Source: Marisalimonas marina
Lineage (GTDB): Bacteria; Pseudomonadota; Alphaproteobacteria; Puniceispirillales; Marisalimonadaceae
Assembly: GCA_038131365.1 (NCBI GenBank)
Contig: JAYPPH010000005.1
Location: forward strand, 186,001 to 250,000
Direction of reading: 5' to 3'
Length of the DNA stretch: 64,000 nt
Under the pieces are notes generated by a model. It saw nothing but the letters and a program-made list of their open reading frames with translations. It was not told the DNA's origin and ran no database searches. This document shows positions 43,514-51,667 of this stretch, piece by piece (position 1 is the first letter of the stretch; every line of letters begins with the position of its first letter). The position numbers and the translations under genes are program-made.

Positions 43514-43833
43514 TGAACAAAAAACTTAAGATTAAAACCGGAGATAACGTAATTGTTATAGCTGGTAAGGATAAAGGAAAGACAGGTAACGTTTTATCTG
43601 TTTTAAGAAGTAAAGATAGGATAGTAGTTGAAGGTGTTAATATTGTAAAACACCATAGAAAAGCAACACAAGAAAATCCTGGTAAAATAGAAGAGAAAGA
43701 AGCTTCTATTCATATTTCTAATGTTTCTCACTTAGACCCAGATAGTGGAAAACCTACTAGGGTAAAATATGAAGTTAAAGATGGTGTAAAGAAAAGAATT
43801 TCTGTGGTTTCTGGATCTTTATTAGATAAGTAA
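43513..43833 (+). CDS. rplX: 50S ribosomal protein L24
   Basis: Assembly initiator with a KOW motif, 106 aa. The KOW region reads IKTGDNVIVIAGKDKGKTGNVL, quoted in parts as VIVIAGKDKGKTGNV, followed by VEGVNIVKHHRKATQENPG and EASIHISNV. Overlaps rplN by one base and precedes rplE by 1 bp. Confidence 0.98.
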   Translation: MNKKLKIKTGDNVIVIAGKDKGKTGNVLSVLRSKDRIVVEGVNIVKHHRKATQENPGKIEEKEASIHISNVSHLDPDSGKPTRVKYEVKDGVKKRISVVSGSLLDK

Positions 43834-43834
43834 A

Positions 43835-44389
43835 ATGGAGAAGTTAATGACCGTAAGGTTACAAGAAAAATATAACAATGATATTTCAAAGTCTTTGAAA
43901 GCCAAATTTAATTACAAAAATGATTTTGAAATCCCTAAACTTGAAAAGATTGTTATAAATATGGGGGTTGGAGAAGCTGTTAAAGATAGTAAAATTATTG
44001 ATACTGCAGCAAATGAATTATCCATGATTAGTGGACAAAAACCCGTCATCACCAGATCAAAAAAAGCTAATGCTAGCTTTAAGTTGAGAGAGGGAATGCC
44101 TGTAGGTGTTAAAGTTACATTACGTAAAAACAAAATGTATGAATTTGTTGATAGGTTCATAAACATTGCACTCCCAAGGGTTAGAGATTTTAGGGGTGTT
44201 AATCCTAAAAGTTTTGATGGTAATGGAAATTATGCCCTAGGTCTTAAAGAGCAATTTGTATTCCCTGAGATTGAGTTTGATAACGTAGACTCAGCAAGAG
44301 GGATGGATATTATTTTTGTTACTACTGCAAAAACAGACGATGAGGCTAGAGAGTTATTAAACGGGTTTGATTTCCCATTTAATTCATAA
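43835..44389 (+). CDS. rplE: 50S ribosomal protein L5
   Basis: Binds 5S rRNA and the central protuberance. It has IPKLEKIVINMGVGEAVKD, GQKPVITRSKKANASFKLREGMPVGVKVTLR (parts: GQKPVITRSKKANASFKLRE) and ALPRVRDFRGVNPKSFDGNGNY. Start may be the ATG at 43835 (184 aa) or 43847 (180 aa). Confidence 0.98.
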   Translation: MEKLMTVRLQEKYNNDISKSLKAKFNYKNDFEIPKLEKIVINMGVGEAVKDSKIIDTAANELSMISGQKPVITRSKKANASFKLREGMPVGVKVTLRKNKMYEFVDRFINIALPRVRDFRGVNPKSFDGNGNYALGLKEQFVFPEIEFDNVDSARGMDIIFVTTAKTDDEARELLNGFDFPFNS

Positions 44390-44410
44390 TAATTTTATTA
44401 GGAGATAAAG

Positions 44411-44716
44411 ATGGCAAAAAAAAGTGCTATCCAAAAAAATTTAAACAAGGCAATACAAGTCAAAAAAAATAAGTCTAGAAGAGATAGGTTAAAGGCTATT
44501 TGTTCTGATAGATCTATTCCTATTGAAGAAAGATTTGAGGCTCAACTAAAATTAGCTCAAATGCCCAGAAATGGAGCTAAAATCAGATTAAGGAATAGAT
44601 GCTTAATTACAGGTAGGCCTCGTGGATATTACAGAAAAGTAAAAATGTCACGAATTGCTCTGAGAGAGCTAGCATTGTCTGGGCAAATACCCGGCATGGT
44701 AAAATCAAGTTGGTAG
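44411..44716 (+). CDS. rpsN: 30S ribosomal protein S14 (long, zinc-free form)
   Basis: Head protein of 101 aa. It lacks the CxxC pairs of the zinc form and is the longer proteobacterial type. The C-terminal signature reads RNRCLITGRPRGYYRKVKMSR, quoted in parts as RCLITGRPRGYYRK. AGGAG precedes the ATG, and the second codon region carries an in-frame A8 tract. Confidence 0.98.
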   Translation: MAKKSAIQKNLNKAIQVKKNKSRRDRLKAICSDRSIPIEERFEAQLKLAQMPRNGAKIRLRNRCLITGRPRGYYRKVKMSRIALRELALSGQIPGMVKSSW

Positions 44717-44729
44717 AAAGGTATTAATT

Positions 44730-45128
44730 ATGTCAATGAGCGATACTCTTGGAGATATGTTGACTAGGATAAGAAACGGACAGTCAGCAAAAAAATCAGT
44801 GGTTAAAGCACCTGCATCAAGATTTAGGGCTAATGTTTTAGATGTACTTAAAAGGGAAGGCTATATTCGTAATTTCTCAAAAGTTGAAAAACGACCAGGT
44901 ATTCACGAATTTGAGATAGAGCTTAAGTATTATGAAGGTAAGCCAGTTATTAATGAAATAAAAAGGGTTTCAACACCTGGTAGAAGAGTTTATTCAAGGA
45001 TAAGTGATTTGCCTCGTACATATAATGGACTAGGTATTTCTATTTTATCAACTCCTCGAGGTGTGATGAGTGATAATGAGGCAAGGGCTGCACACGTCGG
45101 CGGTGAAGTTCTATGCCAAGTATTTTAG
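44730..45128 (+). CDS. rpsH: 30S ribosomal protein S8
   Basis: Central-domain 16S rRNA binder that in E. coli also represses the spc operon, 132 aa. It has DTLGDMLTRIRNGQSAKK, VLKREGYIRNFS, KRVSTPGRRVY and ISILSTPRGVMSDNEAR. The stop lies 10 bp before the rplF start. Confidence 0.98.
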   Translation: MSMSDTLGDMLTRIRNGQSAKKSVVKAPASRFRANVLDVLKREGYIRNFSKVEKRPGIHEFEIELKYYEGKPVINEIKRVSTPGRRVYSRISDLPRTYNGLGISILSTPRGVMSDNEARAAHVGGEVLCQVF

Positions 45129-45138
45129 GAGTAAGATA

Positions 45139-45672
45139 ATGTCAAGAGTTGGACAGGCTACTATACAGATTCCTGAGGGTGTTGAATTCAAACAAAGTGA
45201 AAAAAGTTTTTGGGTCAAAGGCTCTAAAGGTGAACTAGAAGCTCTAGTTAGTGATTACGTAGAAGTATCAGTTAAGGACAATATAATTACAGTATCCCCT
45301 AAGGAAAAAACCTCTCGTGGAAAAGCACTTTGGGGAACGACTAGAGCTTTGATAAATAGCGCCGTAAAAGGAGTTACCGAGGGTTTCTCAAAAGATATGG
45401 AAATTGTTGGAGTTGGTTATAGAGGTAACCTACAAGGGCAAAAACTATCATTGAGTTTAGGACTTAGTCATCCCGTTGAAATTGATATCCCCGAGGGCCT
45501 TTCTGTAAAAATGGATGGTAATACTAAATTTACTATTACCGGAGCAGATAAACAAAAACTTGGAGAATTTGCCGCATTGGTTCGCTCAAAAAGACCACCT
45601 GAACCATTTAAAGGTAAAGGTATCCGTTATGCAAATGAATTTATTTTAAGAAAAGAAGGCAAGAAAAAATAA
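45139..45672 (+). CDS. rplF: 50S ribosomal protein L6
   Basis: Near the factor-binding site, 177 aa from the ATG at 45139, which has AGGAG about nine bases upstream; the frame is open from 45070 but that part lies within rpsH. It has MSRVGQATIQIPEGVEF, LWGTTRALINSAVKGVTEGFSK (parts: ALINSAVKGVTEGF) and the signature RPPEPFKGKGIRYANEFI. The stop overlaps rplR (TAATG). Confidence 0.98.
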   Translation: MSRVGQATIQIPEGVEFKQSEKSFWVKGSKGELEALVSDYVEVSVKDNIITVSPKEKTSRGKALWGTTRALINSAVKGVTEGFSKDMEIVGVGYRGNLQGQKLSLSLGLSHPVEIDIPEGLSVKMDGNTKFTITGADKQKLGEFAALVRSKRPPEPFKGKGIRYANEFILRKEGKKK

Positions 45673-46034
45673 TGGCTAGCTCAATGTCTTTACAAGAAAA
45701 AAGAAAAAAAAGAAACAGGTACTCTTTAAGAAAAAAGTCAATAGGTAAGCTTAGATTATCAGTTTATAAATCTAACAAACATATCTACGGGCAAATCATA
45801 GATGATAATGAGGCGATGACACTTGCATCAGCTTCAAGTTTAGAAGGTGATATAAAAAAACAATACAAGAATTGTGGCACCAAGGAAGTGGCAGGTGTTG
45901 TTGGAAAATTACTAGCGGAAAAGGCAGTAAAAAAAGGTATTACAAATGTTGTTTTTGATAGAGGTGGATACGTCTATCATGGAAGAGTTAAAACTTTAGC
46001 TGAAGCTGCTAGAGAAGCTGGACTAAAATTTTAG
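45672..46034 (+). CDS. rplR: 50S ribosomal protein L18
   Basis: Carries 5S rRNA into the 50S subunit, 120 aa. It has a basic N-terminus (QEKRKKRNRYSLRKK), RLSVYKSNKHIYGQIIDD, KGITNVVFDRGGYVYHGRVKTLAEAAREAGL (parts: VVFDRGGYVYHGRVK). Start overlaps the rplF stop. Confidence 0.98.
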   Translation: MASSMSLQEKRKKRNRYSLRKKSIGKLRLSVYKSNKHIYGQIIDDNEAMTLASASSLEGDIKKQYKNCGTKEVAGVVGKLLAEKAVKKGITNVVFDRGGYVYHGRVKTLAEAAREAGLKF

Positions 46035-46044
46035 GGGTTTATAA

Positions 46045-46576
46045 ATGGCAAGAGTTGAAAATCAAGATAAAAAAAAATATTAAGGAAGATCAGGAATTAG
46101 TTGATAAACTGGTTGGAATTAACAGAGTAGCAAAAGTTGTTAAAGGTGGTAGACGCTTTGGTTTTGCAGCTTTAGTTGTTGTTGGGGATCAAAGAGGCAA
46201 AGTTGGTTTTGGAACAGGAAAAGCAAAGGAAGTTCCAGAGGCTATTAAAAAAGCTACTGACGATGCTAAAAAAAATATGGTAAAAGTTCCGATGAAAGAA
46301 GGACGTACTCTTCATCATGATATGAAAGGACATTATGGGGCTGGTAGAGTTGTTCTTAGAAGTGCACCTTCAGGAACAGGTATTATTGCTGGTGGACCTA
46401 TGAGAGCTGTTTTTGAAACTTTGGGTGTCCAAGATGTTGTAGCTAAATCCATAGGAACATCAAACCCACATAATATGATTAAAGCAACTTTTGACGCTTT
46501 TAATTCAATGAATTCTCCAAGAAATATTGCCAGTAAAAGAGGTAAAAAAGTCGCCGAAATATTTGGGAAAAAATAA
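46045..46576 (+). CDS. rpsE: 30S ribosomal protein S5, frame broken at an A9 tract near the start
   Basis: Translational-fidelity and mRNA-entry protein, essential. The ATG at 46045 reads MARVENQDKKKY and stops at 46083, while the body of the protein (DQELVDKLVGINRVAKVVKGG, parts: VGINRVAKVVKGGRRFGFAA; later VPMKEGRTLHHDM and GTGIIAGGPMRAVFE) lies in the +1 frame. The switch is exactly at nine A, 46069-46077; with eight A it reads MARVENQDKKNIKEDQ and gives 176 aa. An internal TTG at 46055 opens the second frame without the shift but has no proper ribosome-binding site. Confidence 0.97.
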
Positions 46577-46616
46577 AATAATAAAGGTTAACTAAAAACA
46601 TTTTATAGGTATCGAT

Positions 46617-46799
46617 ATGTCAGAAAAAAAGACAGTGGTGGTTACACAAACAAAAAGTCCAATTGGTAGAAAATCTTATCAAAAACAAACCCTTATAGGT
46701 CTTGGTCTAAATAAAATTGGAAGAACTAAAGAGTTAGAAGATACTCCTGCTATTAGAGGGATGATTAATAAAGTTAAGCATCTTGTTGTTACGAATTAA
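46617..46799 (+). CDS. rpmD: 50S ribosomal protein L30
   Basis: Small 50S protein of 60 aa. It has VVVTQTKSPIGRKSYQKQTLIGLGLNKIGR (parts: VTQTKSPIGRKSYQKQTL and LGLNKIGRTKEL) and PAIRGMINKVKHLV. Order rpsE-rpmD-rplO is the conserved spc arrangement. Confidence 0.97.
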   Translation: MSEKKTVVVTQTKSPIGRKSYQKQTLIGLGLNKIGRTKELEDTPAIRGMINKVKHLVVTN

Positions 46800-46830
46800 T
46801 ATTTAAAAAAAGCCGATCAAGGAAAGTTTT

Positions 46831-47319
46831 ATGAAACTAAATAATATAAAAGATAATACAGGCGCTAACCAAGAAAGAAAAAGGATTGGTAGAGGTATAG
46901 GTTCAGGTACTGGCAAAACATCTGGGAAAGGTCACAAAGGACAAAAAGCTAGATCTGGTGTTGCTATTAAAGGTTTCGAGGGTGGACAAATGCCTATCCA
47001 TAGACGTTTACCAAAAAGAGGTTTTAAGAATATTAATAGGGTCCCAAACGTAGAGTTGAATATAGAAAAAATAGAAAAATTAATAGACGCAAAAGTCATT
47101 GATCCACAAAAAGTGATAAACCATAAAATTTTGATGGAGATTGGTTTAGTTAAGTCAGAAAATTCAAAGATAAAATTATTGGGTAAAGGCGAATTAAAAA
47201 ATAAAATTAATATTGAAGTTACCTCTTCTTCTTCAGCAGCAAAAGAAATTGTTGAGAAGATGGGGGGCTCAGTTTTAATAGTAAATAATAAAAAATCAGT
47301 TGATCAAAAAGCTGAATAA
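46831..47319 (+). CDS. rplO: 50S ribosomal protein L15
   Basis: Late 50S assembly protein, 162 aa. The N-terminal glycine-rich arm reads RKRIGRGIGSGTGKTSGKGHKGQKARSG (parts: RIGRGIGSGTGKTSGKGHKG), followed by GFEGGQMPIHRRLPKRGF and a C-terminal globular domain with IKLLGKGELKNKINIEV. It lies 15 bp upstream of secY. Confidence 0.98.
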   Translation: MKLNNIKDNTGANQERKRIGRGIGSGTGKTSGKGHKGQKARSGVAIKGFEGGQMPIHRRLPKRGFKNINRVPNVELNIEKIEKLIDAKVIDPQKVINHKILMEIGLVKSENSKIKLLGKGELKNKINIEVTSSSSAAKEIVEKMGGSVLIVNNKKSVDQKAE

Positions 47320-47334
47320 ATAGGGATTTAATGA

Positions 47335-48663
47335 ATGGCTAATGAGAGTATGTTTGGGGTTTTAGGTCAAGCCACTGAACTACGTCAGAGGATTTTATTC
47401 ACTCTTGGTGCCTTGATAGTTTACAGGCTAGGTACATATATACCCGTACCTGGTATTAATGCTGTTGCATTATCAGAAATCGTGAACAATGCCAACAATG
47501 GTGTTCTCGGTATGTTTAATATGTTTTCTGGTGGTGCATTAGGTCGTATGACGATTTTTGCTCTTACAATATTACCTTACATATCAGCTTCAATCATAAT
47601 GCAACTGATGACTTCAATCTCACCTCAGATGGCCCAACTTAAAAAGGACGGGGAATCTGGTAGAAAAACAATAAATCAATATACTAGGTATTTAACAGTT
47701 CTTCTTGCAACAGTTCAGGCTTATGGTTTTGCAGTGGCGCTAGAGGGAACTACAGGTTCATCTGGAGCATTAGTTAATAATCCGGGTGTATTTTTTAAAG
47801 TTACTACTGTTGTTACCTTGGTAGGTTCTGTTATGTTCTTACTTTGGTTGGGAGAACAAATTACATCTAGGGGATTAGGTAATGGTGTTTCGCTAATTAT
47901 ATTTGCAGGTATTATAGCTGAACTTCCAAGAGCATTAGCGCAAATTCTAGAACAAGGAAGGACTGGATCTATTTCGTCTTTCTTAATAGTAGCTATTCTT
48001 ATTTTAGCTATTGCAGTTGTTGTGTTTATAGTTTTTATCGAACGTTCTCAAAGAAAGATTATTGTACAATACCCCAAAAGGCAAATGGGTAATAAGATGT
48101 TCGCAGGAGATTCTTCACATTTACCATTAAAAATAAATGTGCCAGGCGTTATTCCTCCAATTTTTGCATCCGCACTTCTTCTCTTGCCAACATCAATATC
48201 ATCCTTTTCAGGGATTGATGGTAATAGTTCTGATTGGGTATTAACTCTTAATTCATACTTTGGAAGAGGCCAACCGTTATACCTGGCAATATATATAAGT
48301 CTTATTGTATTTTTTGCCTTTTTTTACACTGCCATTGTTTTTAATCCTGATGAAACTGCAGATAATTTAAAAAGAAATGGTGGATACGTCCCAGGCATTA
48401 GGCCAGGACCTCCGACTGCAGATTATCTTGATTTTGTATTAACAAGATTAACAGCTATAGGAGCAACTTATCTTGCTGCCGTTTGTATATTGCCAGAAAT
48501 TTTAATCTCTAAATATTCTATTCCTTTTTATCTTGGTGGTACAAGTTTACTTATTGTCGTCACTGTTTCTATGGATACAGTAGCTCAGGCTCAATCACAT
48601 TTAATTGCACATAGATATTCCGGTTTGATTAAAAAATCAAAATTAAGAGGAGCTAGAAGGTAA
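47335..48663 (+). CDS. secY: Preprotein translocase subunit SecY
   Basis: Protein-conducting channel of the inner membrane, 442 aa with ten transmembrane segments. RILFTLGALIVYRLGTYIPVPG is helix 1, quoted in parts as YRLGTYIPVPGIN. LPYISASIIMQL, GLGNGVSLIIFAGI, INVPGVIPPIFASALLLLP (helix 7 lateral gate) and NGGYVPGIRPGPPTADYL are typical. The stop is immediately followed by adk (TAAATG). Confidence 0.99.
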   Translation: MANESMFGVLGQATELRQRILFTLGALIVYRLGTYIPVPGINAVALSEIVNNANNGVLGMFNMFSGGALGRMTIFALTILPYISASIIMQLMTSISPQMAQLKKDGESGRKTINQYTRYLTVLLATVQAYGFAVALEGTTGSSGALVNNPGVFFKVTTVVTLVGSVMFLLWLGEQITSRGLGNGVSLIIFAGIIAELPRALAQILEQGRTGSISSFLIVAILILAIAVVVFIVFIERSQRKIIVQYPKRQMGNKMFAGDSSHLPLKINVPGVIPPIFASALLLLPTSISSFSGIDGNSSDWVLTLNSYFGRGQPLYLAIYISLIVFFAFFYTAIVFNPDETADNLKRNGGYVPGIRPGPPTADYLDFVLTRLTAIGATYLAAVCILPEILISKYSIPFYLGGTSLLIVVTVSMDTVAQAQSHLIAHRYSGLIKKSKLRGARR

Positions 48664-49227
48664 ATGAACTTTATTTTATTTGGTCCTCCTGGTGCTGGAA
48701 AAGGTACTCAAGCTAAATTCCTTATTAATAAGTTTAAAATTATTCAAATATCTACAGGTGATATTTTAAGGGAAGAGGTTAAATCTAAAACAGATTTAGG
48801 TATGAGCGCAAAGGCTATAATGGATAAGGGTGATCTTGTTCCGGATGAAATAATATTATCTATAATTGAAAAGAAGCTTAGTAATTCTGATTGTGATAAT
48901 GGTTTTATTCTTGATGGTTTTCCACGAACTTTAAATCAGGCAATTGCCTTAGAGAAGATATTAGAAAAACACGAAATTAGTATTGATAAGATAATAGAAA
49001 TAAATGTTAAAGAAGAAATTTTACTTCAAAGAATTACGTCAAGGGCTATAGAGACAAATAATAATAGAGCTGACGATAACTCTGATGTTCTTAAGAATAG
49101 AATAGAAATTTATAATAAAGACACAAAACCTGTTCTTAAATTCTATGATAACATGGGTAAACTTATAACTGTAAATGGTATGTTGAGTATTGAAGAGGTA
49201 TCAAAAGAAATTTTAAACTTATTATAA
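48664..49227 (+). CDS. adk: Adenylate kinase (short form)
   Basis: Interconverts AMP, ADP and ATP. The 187 residues have the P-loop FGPPGAGKGTQA, STGDILREEVKS, DGFPRTLNQA and RADDNSDVLKNRI. The LID is the short type, without the zinc-finger insertion of longer kinases. It starts directly after the secY stop. Usual secY-adk pairing at the end of the spc operon; no rpmJ is present next to it. Confidence 0.98.
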   Translation: MNFILFGPPGAGKGTQAKFLINKFKIIQISTGDILREEVKSKTDLGMSAKAIMDKGDLVPDEIILSIIEKKLSNSDCDNGFILDGFPRTLNQAIALEKILEKHEISIDKIIEINVKEEILLQRITSRAIETNNNRADDNSDVLKNRIEIYNKDTKPVLKFYDNMGKLITVNGMLSIEEVSKEILNLL

Positions 49228-49238
49228 ACATAAAAAGT

Positions 49239-49266
49239 TTGACTGTATCTTTGTTAAGATTATAAT
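49239..49266 (+). promoter_or_regulatory. Sigma70-type promoter for the alpha operon
   Basis: TTGACT (49239-49244), a 16-bp spacer and a perfect TATAAT (49261-49266) lie between adk and rpsM. The predicted start, about 49273, falls at the foot of a leader hairpin. This separates rpsM-rpsK-rpoA-rplQ from the spc operon. Confidence 0.75.
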
Positions 49267-49270
49267 TCGC

Positions 49271-49290
49271 GATCTGTAATTTTACAGGTC
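49271..49290 (+). promoter_or_regulatory. Leader hairpin of the alpha operon
   Basis: GATCTGTA and TACAGGTC (one G-T pair) form an 8-bp stem with a 4-base loop at the very 5' end of the predicted transcript, about 20 bases before the rpsM TTG and just ahead of its AAAAGGAG. It could stabilise the mRNA or be a ribosomal-protein binding site. It resembles no leader I can name. Confidence 0.5.
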
Positions 49291-49309
49291 CCAAAAAAAG
49301 GAGAGAAAA

Positions 49310-49678
49310 TTGGCACGTATAGCTGGAGTTAATGTACCAACAAATAAAAGGGTACACATTGCTTTAACCTATGTTCATGGGATTGGTCTTACAGGATCCA
49401 AAAATATATGCAAAAAGGTTGGGATTACTGAAGATAAAAGAATTAATAATTTATCTGAAGATGAATTAACAAAAATTAGAGATATCATTGATGCGGACTA
49501 TTTAGTAGAAGGTGATTTAAGAAGAAAAACATCCATGGATATTAAAAGATATCTTGATTTGGGATGCTTAAGAGGTTTGAGGCATAGGAAAAACCTTCCT
49601 GTAAGAGGTCAACGAACCCATACAAACGCGAGAACAAGAAAAGGTCCTGCAAAAGCTATTGCTGGTAAAAAGAAATAA
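49310..49678 (+). CDS. rpsM: 30S ribosomal protein S13
   Basis: Head protein contacting the P-site tRNA and L5, 122 aa. It starts with TTG at 49310 after a strong AAAGGAGAG. It has MARIAGVNVPTNKRVHIALTY (parts: ARIAGVNVPTNKRVHIALT), YVHGIGLTGSKNIC and the C-terminal RHRKNLPVRGQRTHTNARTRKGP (parts: GLRHRKNLPVRGQRTHTNAR). Confidence 0.98.
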   Translation: MARIAGVNVPTNKRVHIALTYVHGIGLTGSKNICKKVGITEDKRINNLSEDELTKIRDIIDADYLVEGDLRRKTSMDIKRYLDLGCLRGLRHRKNLPVRGQRTHTNARTRKGPAKAIAGKKK

Positions 49679-49702
49679 TTCCTTAAGGGAGAGATAAAAG
49701 CT

Positions 49703-50098
49703 ATGGTTAAACAACCTACTCAAACAAGAATAAGAAGAAAAGAAAAAAAGAATGTAACTAATGCAGTTGCTCACGTAAATTCTTCTTTTAATAATACTGT
49801 TGTAACTATTACTGATATTCAAGGTAATGCTATTTCATGGTCATCGGCAGGAAGTATGGGATTTAAGGGATCCCGTAAATCAACACCATACGCAGCTCAA
49901 CTAGCAGCAGAAGATGCAGGAAAAAAAGCTTCAGAACATGGAGTTAAAACTGTTGATATTCAAGTTCAAGGACCAGGGACTGGAAGAGAATCTGCTCTGA
50001 GAGCACTTCAAACTATTGGATTTCAAGTTAACTCAATTAGAGATGTTACACCTATACCCCATAATGGATGTAGGCCCAAAAAAAGAAGAAGAGTATAA
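49703..50098 (+). CDS. rpsK: 30S ribosomal protein S11
   Basis: Platform protein near the E site, 131 aa. It has HVNSSFNNTVVTITDIQGN, GSMGFKGSRKSTPYAAQLAAE, VQGPGTGRESALRALQ and the C-terminal DVTPIPHNGCRPKKRRRV. Follows rpsM by 24 bp. Confidence 0.99.
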   Translation: MVKQPTQTRIRRKEKKNVTNAVAHVNSSFNNTVVTITDIQGNAISWSSAGSMGFKGSRKSTPYAAQLAAEDAGKKASEHGVKTVDIQVQGPGTGRESALRALQTIGFQVNSIRDVTPIPHNGCRPKKRRRV

Positions 50099-50122
50099 TT
50101 ATCAAATTTATAGAGAGTTGTT

Positions 50123-51139
50123 ATGATAGAAAAGAATTGGAAAGAAATTATAAAGCCATCTAAGCTTCAGGTTAAAAGTGATGCAGATGATGAGAACACA
50201 TCAACAATTATTGCAGAGCCTCTTGAAAGAGGATATGGGGTAACTTTAGGTAATGCCCTTAGAAGAATTCTATTATCATCTCTTCAGGGCTCAGCTATTA
50301 CATCTATGTATGTTCAAGGTGTGCTTCATGAGTTTTCTTCAATACAAGGTGTTAGAGAAGACCTGACAGATATTATCCTTAATGTAAAAGGTATTAAGGT
50401 AAAGCTTGATTATAATGGTGAAAAGAAAATCAATTTAAATATTGATGGACCAGCAACTGTAACTGCAGGGATGATTGAATGTCCGTCTGAAGTTGAGATC
50501 ATGAATAAAGATCATGTGATTTGTACGCTTGACGAAGGAGCAAAGCTCTCAATAGAGTTTACCGTAGAAAACGGGAAAGGATATGTTTCTTCAGCTGCAA
50601 ACAGAAAGGAAGATGCCCCGATTGGAGTTATACCAGTTGACTCTATTTATAGTCCAGTTATCAAGGTTTCTTACAACGTAGATAATGCTCGTGTAGGTCA
50701 GCAGACAGATTATGATAAGTTATCACTAACTGTAACAACTGATGGTTCTGTAACGCCTGAGGATGCTGTTGCATTTTCAGCTAGAATAATGCAAGACCAA
50801 CTTGGTAATTTCATAAACTTTGAAGATCCAGAAGAAGAAGAGGACCCAGAGGTTCTTGAAGATCTTCCATTTAATAAAAATTTATTACGTAAAGTTGATG
50901 AGTTAGAGCTATCAGTTAGATCAGCTAATTGTCTAAAGAATGACAATATTGTTTATATTGGTGACTTAGTACAAAGATCAGAGCCTGAGATGCTTAGGAC
51001 TCCTAATTTTGGCAGAAAGAGTTTGAATGAAATTAGAGAAGTATTAAAGGTAATGGGTCTTGAACTAGGAATGGATGTTGAAAATTGGCCACCTGAAAAT
51101 ATAGAAGAGTTAGTAAAAAGAATAGAAGAGCCATTTTAA
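50123..51139 (+). CDS. rpoA: DNA-directed RNA polymerase subunit alpha
   Basis: Assembly platform and upstream-element contact of RNA polymerase, 338 aa. The N-terminal domain has PLERGYGVTLGNALRRILLSS (parts: ERGYGVTLGNALRRILLS) and the C-terminal domain has LRKVDELELSVRSANCLKND (parts: ELELSVRSANCLKN) and GRKSLNEIREVLKVMGL. An acidic linker (EDPEEEEDPEVLED) joins them. Confidence 0.99.
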   Translation: MIEKNWKEIIKPSKLQVKSDADDENTSTIIAEPLERGYGVTLGNALRRILLSSLQGSAITSMYVQGVLHEFSSIQGVREDLTDIILNVKGIKVKLDYNGEKKINLNIDGPATVTAGMIECPSEVEIMNKDHVICTLDEGAKLSIEFTVENGKGYVSSAANRKEDAPIGVIPVDSIYSPVIKVSYNVDNARVGQQTDYDKLSLTVTTDGSVTPEDAVAFSARIMQDQLGNFINFEDPEEEEDPEVLEDLPFNKNLLRKVDELELSVRSANCLKNDNIVYIGDLVQRSEPEMLRTPNFGRKSLNEIREVLKVMGLELGMDVENWPPENIEELVKRIEEPF

Positions 51140-51167
51140 TTTAAATTACTGTTTCTAGGAGATATTT

Positions 51168-51608
51168 ATGAAACATAGAATAAAAGGAAAGAAGTTAAAT
51201 AGAACTTCGTCGCATAGAAAAGCTTTGTTCAAAAATATGGCTCAAGCTATTATTAAACATGAACAAATAATTACTACACTTCCTAAGGCTAAGACAATGA
51301 AGCCTATCGTAGATAAATTAATTACTCTTGGAAAGAAGGGTAGTCTTCATGCTAGAAGGCAAGCATTTTCAAAGTTAAGAGATGAGAGTATGGTTGCAAA
51401 ATTGTTTGGGACACTAGCTCCTAGGTATGCTGACAGAAATGGAGGTTATACAAGAGTATTGAAAGCAGGCTATAGATACGGAGATGCAGCTGCCATGGCC
51501 GTAATTGAGTTAGTTGATAGGGATGAAGATGCAAGGGGTAAAGATAGTGGCCCAATTCAGAATGTAGAATCATCTGAAAATGAACCTAAAGAAGCTGTTG
51601 CAGGATAA
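51168..51608 (+). CDS. rplQ: 50S ribosomal protein L17
   Basis: Lies at the base of the exit tunnel, 146 aa. It has MKHRIKGKKLNRTSSHRKALFKNM (parts: KLNRTSSHRKALFKNM), IITTLPKAKTMKPIVDKLITL (parts: LPKAKTMKPIVDKLI) and NGGYTRVLKAGYRYGD. The ~25-residue acidic tail is beyond the family core. Last gene of the ribosomal run, followed by a strong terminator. Confidence 0.98.
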   Translation: MKHRIKGKKLNRTSSHRKALFKNMAQAIIKHEQIITTLPKAKTMKPIVDKLITLGKKGSLHARRQAFSKLRDESMVAKLFGTLAPRYADRNGGYTRVLKAGYRYGDAAAMAVIELVDRDEDARGKDSGPIQNVESSENEPKEAVAG

Positions 51609-51630
51609 TTTTTATTTTATTTAGAGGTTA

Positions 51631-51660
51631 AAACCGTTCTTAAAAGAACGGTTTTTTTTT
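51631..51660 (+). terminator. Rho-independent terminator after rplQ
   Basis: AAACCGTTCT pairs with AGAACGGTTT as a 10-bp stem with a TAAA loop, followed directly by a run of T ending at 51660. It ends the alpha operon and the whole ribosomal run. The next gene starts eight bases after the T-tract. Confidence 0.92.
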
Positions 51661-51667
51661 GTCAAAA

